Shown: positions 29,562 through 39,000 of the stretch, piece by piece
Layout: every line of letters begins with the position of its first letter
Numbering within the stretch: the first letter of the stretch is position 1
Notes under the pieces: generated by a model
Seen by the model: the letters and a program-made list of their open reading frames with translations, nothing else
What the model was told of the DNA's origin: nothing
Database searches by the model: none
Made by a program: the position numbers and the translations under genes
Assembly: GCA_947471745.1 (NCBI GenBank)
Contig: CANJKZ010000008.1
Span: 4,591,501 to 4,655,500, forward strand
DNA from: Closterium sp. Naga37s-1
Lineage: Eukaryota; Streptophyta; Zygnematophyceae; Desmidiales; Closteriaceae
Length of the DNA stretch: 64,000 bases
Direction of reading: 5' to 3'

Positions 29562-29939
29562 TTAGCTGTTCAAAACAGTATGGAGGCTCGGAAGAAATTG
29601 ATAACCGCGCAAGCTTTGGACGTATACCGACCCCGCTAGTAACGCGTATCCCGTCTCGCCTGATTCTGACGGTGGTCGAATCCATTGCGAGACGAGAACC
29701 CTGAAATTCCGGACCGGCAAGAGTAGCCAGTCAACCGTCAGCGCTAACAGAACCGTCACAGACGCTGCTAGGAGCGTGGCCTCCGCAACCGCCTGGAAAT
29801 TCGTTAAAACGCGAGTCCAGGCGAAGCGCGTGCCGTCGTCATAGAAAGATCGATACTGTCGAAAGTGACTGTTGAGAGAGGCAATAGCGGCGCCGACGCC
29901 GGCTACGATAACGGTGATCGTGGTATTCGATAGACGCAT
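29562..29939 (-). CDS. small predicted membrane protein or upstream exon, unrecognised
   Basis: The 125-codon frame starts MRLSNTTITVIVAGVGAAIA, a good signal-anchor, and has a second hydrophobic stretch (ATLLAASVTVLLALTVDWLLL) near residue 55. It ends in a stop at 29562. No family is recognised. It may be the 5' exon of the UBX gene, since UBXD8-type proteins carry a membrane hairpin, or an independent gene. No other feature is seen in its upstream 300 bases. Confidence 0.3.
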   Translation of the reverse strand: MRLSNTTITVIVAGVGAAIASLNSHFRQYRSFYDDGTRFAWTRVLTNFQAVAEATLLAASVTVLLALTVDWLLLPVRNFRVLVSQWIRPPSESGETGYALLAGSVYVQSLRGYQFLPSLHTVLNS

Positions 29940-29942
29940 CGT

Positions 29943-32754
29943 GCACTAATGAATGGTTGTGAATGGTGCACCAAGGAAACATCAGAAGTGGCAGTGAATG
30001 ACCTTGGTAGCTGTAAGGAATTCTCTCGACATTCCTTACCGCGACCGCCAACATCGCGTACAGCAGGAGCCGTTGTTCGCTCGTTACTGCTAACTGGGCT
30101 TCGCCAACTTCGCGCGCACTATTTCACCAAACCTCGCACTGCTGGAGCAGCCGATCGGCCTACGCTTCGGGACTAGCCCGAACCTCGCGCCAGCTTAGCA
30201 CTAGCTAGCTCGCACGAACCGCGTTACCGTTTGCATGTTTCGCGAATAAGTTTTCGCTCATGCCTTCGGTCATACTTTGTACTCGTAGAACACTCTAGTG
30301 CAAACCTCGCTACCTAGATTCATCGCACCCGTAACAGTAGCACAACTCATGTGGTGGGATTGCAGTGTCAGTCCAAGCCAAATAAACCACTAAACTCCGA
30401 CATTGCGTGATTCAATTTGCAAATGAATACAGTGGTACATAAGGAATTTCGTAAAACATGTAAAAGTAGCACAATCTGTTACCGCACAGAAGCACAGAAG
30501 CTTCTTGTGAGAGATAATCCGGCTCATGGTACCCTTCAGCTGACGGGCTTGTTGGATCAATACTCATAGCTGACGAATTTGCATGAGATTTACCATTGCA
30601 TACTATTAGCAAAGTGACAGCCCAAGAGTCACATCCCAACCCCAGGGCAAACAATCAGCTAGAAATCCCGTATGTATGAGGGTTTCTTGCTCCGAGTTAC
30701 ATTCTGGTTGCAAAATCCGCGCTAGCCTTGCTAAAAGGCACTACGTAAATACTAAAACTCTACGTACACTTGTGGAGGAGTGAGGAGTATGGGAGGGAAC
30801 AGATCAAACTCAAACAATGCCAACAAAATGTAAACTTCGAACGGGATCGAGGAAACATGTTTGCCACAGTGGGTCTCGAAATATTTTTGGAGTTGCTATT
30901 TACTTTCGAGGAATCCATAAATGTACACACACTAATCTAAGCATAAAAAGCAATCACCCTTTTAGTGGGAGCCTCGCCCCAGCGCTCAGGTAGAAAAAAC
31001 CGTCGCCGGAGGACGAGGCTAGAATTGCGCTGATCAGGTGAGCTTGAATTTGACATGAGGTCAACATCACTTGCTGGAAAAAAAATCTGCGCGCCGCAGC
31101 AACCTAAGACCAACCAAACTCATCTAAACCGCTAATTATATACACCAAACACTCCTGACCGCATCAAACACTCCCGACTGACCTCGATCGGGGGTAGGGA
31201 AGAACAGCTGTGGCGAGGCGAGGCGACGTCTCCATGTTTCAATTTCAACGCCTGCTGTGCCGTGCTTGTGCAAAATCAGAGCAGATGAGCATCGCCGAAG
31301 ACTCGTGGGGCATGTATTCCATACCCAACGTGGCAGTGCTGCCTCCCTACCTCCCTCATTCCCAAAAAATATATTCGCGACTCGACGTGTTTTTTGTGGG
31401 CACTCCACCGCAAAGACAAAACCTCCCAACTCAGCCAGGCTGGGTTCGTCTCGGTTCGGCTCGGCTCGGTACAGTAGGCACACCACCACACCACCACGAC
31501 GATGCCATGTGTATGCTGCTGTGTGCCTTCGGGTTGCGTTACTGCTGAGGTGGGCACGCCATGGGGCATGCCTTGTGGCCTGGTCATGCGACGTACACCA
31601 ACCGTTACTCTATCGCATTCCTTCGCTCAGTCTCCGTACAGCTTTCGCCACTTGTGGCGCATTTCTTCGCACATCAGTGTCCCACTCACCTCCCTCACAA
31701 GGTACGTGTGCTGTACTGAACTGGAACGTCTGTCGCTCCCTTGCTCCCCCATCCCATCCCATCCAAGCCAAACCCCTCCCCTCCCCCTCTCCTCTCCACG
31801 CCCACACCCATGTTTGCTACCCAGCCATTCACCTGAGCTGCATCCTGAGTCACTCTAGCAGCAGCAAGCAAGCATACTGTAGTCTATCCAAGCACCAAGT
31901 GCACCTCCCCCCCTCCCACGCAATTCGTCGGCTTCGTTTTCACAAGCCATCTTCCCCCATCGCATTCACGCGGCTCCAAGCCCGCAGCATCCAATAATTG
32001 CGCCATTCGTCGCTCGTCGCTCGATGCTCCTTGCTCGAATGCACTGTCCAATAATTGTGCCATTCTCTGCTCCCTGCAAACTTCCACGCAGCGCTTGAAG
32101 TCGAGCACAGGAAGCGCAGCATCTGCCTGAATTGCTTATTACTCAACTGTCTTTGATTAGAGAGTCTCTCTCTTCCTTGATTCGACAACTCGTCTTTTGC
32201 CGCCGCGCACCCGACCAGGCCCGCCATTGAAGCAGTTCCTGAGAAGTCTGAAAGAGCTATTAGTGCACCAGCTTTCGGACTAACTCTGCTGGATCTCGTT
32301 CAGTAATAACGCGGCTGGGTATTGATCGACGTGTATTTCGAACCCATTCTGGCCACAGTAGCTGAATCTGTTTCAGAGCGCCTGAATGAACCGACTCGAG
32401 TATCCTGGACGCAGTCAGTGGCAGGAAAGAAGCAGCTTCTTGCCTCAAGCTTCGTCGAGCAACCCTTATTCGTGAATAACCTAAGCTTTCTGAATATTCC
32501 TGGTACCAGTACCTCATTTACTCCTAGATTTTCGCTCCTGAGCTTTTCGCTTCTCGCCTTTCGCCCCTGACCGTCAGAAGCGAACCATCTCGTATCCATC
32601 CACTACGTCGCTCGCTTCCCGGCTCATCAGCTAGAAGCGCATTCAATTGTAGATCGCGCGAGGTAGCAGCTTCCGCACAGGAGCTTCCACGACTTGATAG
32701 CCTTCCTCGAATTAGCATCTTCCGCGCAGGAGATTCCGCGGAACAATCAGCGCA
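29943..32754. other. intergenic region without recognised genes
   Basis: Short frames exist on both strands but none has family motifs, consistent codon use or plausible splice structure. It separates the divergent UBX (minus) and papain-like (plus) genes, so both promoters should lie here. A (GGTTCG/GCTCG) stretch near 31447 and CCATCCCATCC near 31750 are simple sequence. Confidence 0.5.
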
Positions 32755-33003
32755 ATGCGGATCTCCGCTCCGTTCCCCGCGCGCCTCAACGTGTTCCGCC
32801 TGTCGGTAGCTCTCATCGCAGCCACATGCCTCGTCGCCCTCCCAGGTCCGTCCTTCCATCAGCGTCGCGACTAGCTATATTCTAAAGGCACCTCAAAAGC
32901 CGGTCGCTCTCATCGTCTTGTTTTTTTAGTCGACTCAAAGCACACCTCCCACGTCGCCCTCCCAAGTTCGTCCTTCCATCGCCGTCGCCGCTGGCTAGAT
33001 TCG
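32755..33003 (+). repeat. signal-peptide exon end duplicated around two palindromes
   Basis: CGTCGCCCTCCCAGGTCCG at about 32832 (end of exon 1 and its GTCCGT donor) recurs as CGTCGCCCTCCCAAGTTCG at about 32954, with the following CCTTCCATC...GCTAGATTC also duplicated. Between the copies lie TCTAAAGGCACCTCAAAA (about 32881-32898) and TTTAGTCGACTCAAA (about 32926-32940), two relatives of the 18-bp palindrome. The second copy has lost the donor. Confidence 0.75.
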
Positions 33004-36000
33004 TCGCCGCGCAGAACCCGGGGAGGGGATGAGCTCTAGTCCCTACCGGACCTCCCCGCACCTTCTCCCCGTCCCCCGCTCTCCTTCACCTCTCGGGCCG
33101 CCACTTTTTCCCTCCTCCGTTCCTCTCCTCCTTCCGCATCCCCCTCTCCTTCCACTCCCCCATCTCCTCCCCCCCCGCCTGCAAAACGCGCAGCGCGCGC
33201 GCAGACGTTCCGCGTGAGCTCCAATCCCACGCTGGCGGAGCTGAAGCTGGCGCACCTCAACCGCTTCCCTCCGCCACCTCTAACCGGCAGCCGGCATAAC
33301 GACCTCCGCTCATCCCGTTTCTTCCTCCCCCGGTTCCCTCCCCCATTCCTCTCCTCCTCTCGCCCCCAACCTCCGTCTCCCCCTTCCACTCCCTCATCTC
33401 CCCTCCCCCCCACCCTCCCGCCTGCGCAACCGCAGCGCGCGCGCAGACGTTCCGCGTGAGCTCCAATCCCGCGCTGGCGGAGCTGAAGCTGGCGCACCTC
33501 AACCGCTTCTTCCGCAGCCTCACCGTGGCTTATAACGAGTCGGAGGAGTGGTGGGAGCCTGAGCTTTCCATCGACTGGCGATGGGACGACCGTCTGAAAC
33601 CCGTGCTGGGGCTGCGCACAGAGGGGGCTTGCAGTAAGTACTGTTGCTTCTAACGAGTATGCTACAAACGGGACAGCTTATTACGAGTCGGAGGAGTGGT
33701 GGGAGCCTGACCTCTCCGTTTACTGGCGGTGGGACGACCGCCTGAAACCCGTGCTGGGGCTGCGCACGGAAGGGGCCTACAGTGAGTACTCCGCTGTGCC
33801 TGCTGCTCTTAACGAGTCTGCTACAACCAGATGGTAACGGCGACGACGGCAGTGGAGATGGCATACTCGATAAGAGCTCCCGCGCTTCCCTCTGCTTTCG
33901 TCCCCCCACTTCTACTCTCACCATTACGTTACCCCCCCACTCCCCCCACTCCCTTCGCCGTCACTCGCTCAGAGTCCTCATGGGCAATAACGGCCGTGAC
34001 AGCAGTGGAAATGGCGTACGCGATAGTAGCTCCCGCGCTTTCCCTCATCCCATCGTTCCACCCTCTCTCTCCTGCCTCTGTTCACCCCTCCCTCTGTTCC
34101 TCCCCTCTCCCCTTCCTTCCATCCCCGCTCCCGTCCCCCTCTCCTCAGAGTCCTCATGGGCAATAACGGCCGTGACAGCAGTGGAGATGGCGTACGCGAT
34201 AGTAGCTCCCGTGTTTCCCTCTCCTGTTTCGTCCTCCCACCGTCCCCCGCCCCCTCTCCTCCCACTCCCTTCTCCCTCCCACCCTCAGAGTCCTCATGGG
34301 CAATAACGGCCGTGACAGCAGTGGAAATGGCGTACGCGATAGTAGCCCCCGCGTATCCCAATCTTCCGCCCGCAGCGCGCGTGTCGCTACAGCAGGTGCT
34401 GGAATGCGAGCCCAGCAACAGCAGCTGCAGCGGCGGCGGGTGGCCCACGTCAGCGTTGGACTACATGGTGGACGCCACCCAGGCCAATGGGGGCCTCGCG
34501 ACGGAGGCTGCTTACCCTTATACGCAGAAGCAGGGTGTTTGCAACGCCACTAGGGTGAGTGATGAGTGGCTTTGGCTGTGGCTGTGGTTGTAGGTAAGAC
34601 CGTAAGAAACAGAAACAGCCGCGGCAGTGTCGCTACAGCAGGTGCTCGACTGCGAGCCCAGCAACAGCAGCTGCAGCGGCGGCGGGTGGCCCACGTCAGC
34701 ACTGGACTACATGGTGGACGCCACTCAGGCTAACGGAGGCCTGGCTACGGAGGCTGCTTACCCTTATACGCAGAAGCAGGGCACGTGCAATGCGACTAGG
34801 GTAAGCACTGCCTGTGGCTGTGGCGGTGCAGTGTGCACCATGATATGATTGAATGACTTCCAGGCGGGTGGCCCACGTCAGCACTGGACTACATGGTGGA
34901 CGCCACTCAGGCGAACGGGGGCCTGGTTACAGAGGCTGCTTATCCTTACACGCAGAAGCAGGGCGCTTGCAATGCGACCAGGGTAAGCAGTGGCTGTGGC
35001 CGTGCAGTGTGCATCATGATTGAGTGAATGTGAGGTGGGTGGCCCACGTCAGCACTGGACTACATGGTGGACGCCACTCAGGCGAACGGGGGGCTTGGCT
35101 ACGGAAGCTGCGTACCTACCCTTACACGCAGAAGCAGGGCACGTGCAACGCCAGCAGGGTGAGCAGGGAGTGGCTGGGTTTGTGCTCGCAACCTGACCGT
35201 GCAGCAGGTGAAGCATCTTCTGCGCAAGTGGCCTCACTCACACTTCAGTTCTCCCCTGCCTCCCCCCCACCTGCCTCCCCCCCACCTGCCTCTGCTGTGC
35301 GCTGCAGTGGCAAGGAGCTACTGTGAGGGAGCGCGGCCAACCAAGGCCATTGGGGTGATTGAATACAAACGGCCACGTGTTGACCTCCCCACACACCCCT
35401 GCCCTCCCTCCCTCCCCACACACCCTTCCTTCCCTCCCTCCCCGCCCTCGCACCTCTCCCTTCCCCCTCACCCCGCAGTCCAAGGAGCTGCTGCACAAGA
35501 GCGTGGCCAAGGCCATTGGTTGGGGTGATCGGGTACGAGCCATGTGCTGACCTCACACACTTTCCCCTCCCTCCTCTCTCCTTTCCCTCCCTCCTCCCTT
35601 CTTTCCCCTCCCTCCTCTCCCCTTTCCCTCCCTCCTCGCACACCCCTCAGTCCAAGGAGCTGCTGCGTAAGACCGCGCCCAAGGCCATTGGGGTGATAGG
35701 GTACGACCAGGTGGACTTCTTTGGCTGGCTCGGACTCACGCTCGCCGTGCAGGTGAGGGCGATGGGGAGAGGTGTGAGGGGTTGTGAGGGGTAGTGAGGG
35801 GTGAGAAAGGCTGGGAAGCGATGGGTGAAAGGCTGATGATAGGGTACGACCACTTCTTTGGCTGGCTCGGACTCACTCTCGCCGTGCAGGTGAGGAAGGG
35901 GAGATGTGGTGAGGGGTGAGGGGGGTGGGTGGGAGGGGTGAGGGGGGTGGGTGGGAGGGGTGAGGGGGGTGGGTGGGAGGGGTGAGGGGGGTGGGTGGGA

Positions 36001-39000
36001 GGGGTGAGGGGGGTTGAAAAGGGAGGGGGTAAGAGAGTTATTGGGTGCGACTGGGTGGACTTTTGAGGCGCCTGAAAAGGGGTGAGGGGGGTTGGGAAGG
36101 GGGGGTTGGGAAGGGGGGGTTGAGAGAGCGAGTGGGTGCGAACACGTGGACTTTCACGGATGGCTTGGGTGGGGCCCATGCTGGGCATGCAGGTGAGGGG
36201 GGAGAGCAGTGGGGATGAGCAACGCACTCGCTAAGGCTCGCTAATGGGATATTTGAATCATCTCTCTTTCTCCTCCATCCCTCTCCTCTCTCCGTATTAT
36301 CCCCTCCTTCTACTTATACCCCCCGTCTCCGCCCATCCTCACTCATCTTCTCCCCTCTGCTTGGTTCCCTGCAGACCCAGCCCACCATCGCTTTTGTGAG
36401 AGGCAGCCATCCCACCTTCCTGTCTTACCGCAAGGTGAGTCAGCGCCAGTCAATGCAAGTCAACGTAGGTTGACTCAAATGCCAGGAAACTTAGTGACAT
36501 GGTTGGACCGCATAGCGTGTGGGTCAGCGCGAGTCAACGCGGCGATGCATGCAAGTCACCGCTGAGAAATGCTGGTTTCGAACCGCAGTAAGCCTGCTAA
36601 GAGTATGAATCGATCTCTACTACTCTACTCAGTCACCGCTACGGTTGACCAAACAGGGACCGGACAGGATCTATTTATTCTGTGGTATTTATTATCTCCA
36701 CCCTCACTCTCCCTCTGTCCTGCCCCCTCCTCTCGCTCGCCCGCCTTCCCCCAATTAGGGCACATACGATGACCGTGCGTGTGCAGCAGGTGTGGTGGAG
36801 TGGATCACAGCGTGGTGGAGTGGATCACAGCGTGGTGGTGGTGGGATGGGGTATGAGAGAGACAGCTGTGGTCTGATATCGATCATCATCCACACCCTCC
36901 CGCGTGAACTGAGACGATTTTTGAGGCGCCTAAAAAATCGTCCGCACCCTCCCTCTCTCTTGTCGCCTCTCCTCAGGGCACGTGCAGCGACCGTGCGTGC
37001 GTGTGCGGCGTGGGTGGTGGATCACAGCGTGGTGGTGGTGGTGGGGTATGAGCTGGACCCTTGTGATCTGATATGCATTTTTCTGCCCACTCTCCCTTTC
37101 TCCACCCTCCCCTCAGGGCACGTACAGCGACCGAGCGTGTGCGGGCGGAGTGGTGGATCACAGCGTGGTGGTGGTGGTGGGCTATGAGCTGGACGACTGT
37201 GGCCTGATATCTGTTGCTCCCCCACTCTCCCTCTCTGCCTCCCCCTCTCTTGCCCACCCCCTCTCTCCTTCCCCCTCCCAATCAGGGCACGTACAGCGAC
37301 CGGGCGTGTGCGGGGGGGGTGGTGGATCACAGCGTGGTGGTGGTGGGGTATGAACTCGATAACTACGACACTCTGCCCTACTGGATCATCCGCAACTCGT
37401 GGGGCGACAAATGGGGCGAGAAGGTGAGAAGATGGGGAGATGGAAGGGCTGAATGAAGGACAGGGGGGCCTGGGGGTGGTGGTGGGGTATGAGCTAGATA
37501 ACTATGACACTCTGCCCTATTGGATCATCCGCAACTCGTGGGGCGACAAGTGGGGCGAGAAGGTGGGTGAGTGGGACGATGGGAAGTGTGAATGGGGGGA
37601 CAGGGCAGGGCAGAACTGGAAGAATGGGGCGATGGGAGGTGTGAATGGGGGGACAGGGCAAACCAGTGGTGGCTGTGGTGGTGGTTGTTGTGTGGGGGGA
37701 AGAATGGGTGGTGGTGGTGGGGTATGAGCTCGATAACTACGACACTCTGCCCTACTGGATCATCCGCAACTCGTGGGGCGACAAGTGGGGCGAGAAGGTG
37801 CGTTGGAGGGTGTGATGGAAGGCAATGAGATGGCATGGGCATGACTAGAGAGAGGGGGCTATGTGCACATGTGGTTTGGTGGCGGCGATACGACACTCTG
37901 CCATATTGGATCATCCCCCTTCTCTCCCCCCTCCCCCTCCCGCAGGGCTACATGCGCATGGCCATGGTGGGAGATGCTTGGTGATCCGTCCTCCCATCCC
38001 CTCCCCACCCCCTCTCCCCTCTCCCTCTCCCTCTCCCTCTCCCCTCTCCTCTCTCCCCTCTCCCTCTCCCTCTCCCTCTCCCCTCTCTCTTCTCCCCTCT
38101 CCCCTCTCCTCTCTCCCCTCTCCCCTCTCCTCTCTCCCCTCTCCCCTCTCCTCTCTCCCCTCTCCCTCTCCCTCTCCCCTCTCTCTTCTCCCCTCTCCCC
38201 TCTCCTCTCTCCCCTCTCCCCCCTCCCCCTCCCGGAGGGCTACATGCGCATGGCCATGGTGGGAGATGCTTGGTCATCCTTCCGCCCATCCCCTCCCCAC
38301 CCCCTCTCCCCTCTCCCCTCCCCACCCCCACTTCCCCTCTCCCCTCTCCCCCCTCCCCCTCCTGCAGGGCTACATGCGCATGGCCATGGTGGGCGGCATA
38401 GGGATATGTGGCATTCATTCGGTGCCGGCCATCTACCCCGTTATCAAGAGTGAGTGGACCCCGCACACACAGCTGTTCATACACACACACTTGCACATGC
38501 ACACACTTGGAGGGAGGCATTGGGATATGTGGCATTCATTCGATTCTCCTTCCTGTCTCCCCTCCCTCACTCCCTACCTCCCTCCCACTCTCCCTTCTCC
38601 GCACCCCAGCACCCCCCCCCCTGCAACGACCAGGTCAACCCCTGTGGGTGGGGGGACAGCGAGGCCAACACTACCGACACAACCGCTCTAGACCGCTCTG
38701 CATTGCCTCATACCACCTTCTCCTCTCCCACCCTCCTTTCTCCGCACCCCAGCATCCCCCCTCTGCAACGACCAGGTCAACCCCTGTGGGTGGGTTGAGT
38801 TGACTGCGCCGCCAACACTGCCGACCCCTCTGCTCCGCCCTACAATCCCTGATCCCGCTGTCTCCTCTCCGTGTTTCTCCTCTCCGTTCCCCTTTTCCTC
38901 CCTCTCCCTCTACCAGCCCCCTCGCCCTGCAACGATCAGATCAACCCGTGCGGGTGGGGAGACTGCGAGGCCAACACGGCCGACCCCTCTGGCCCACCCT

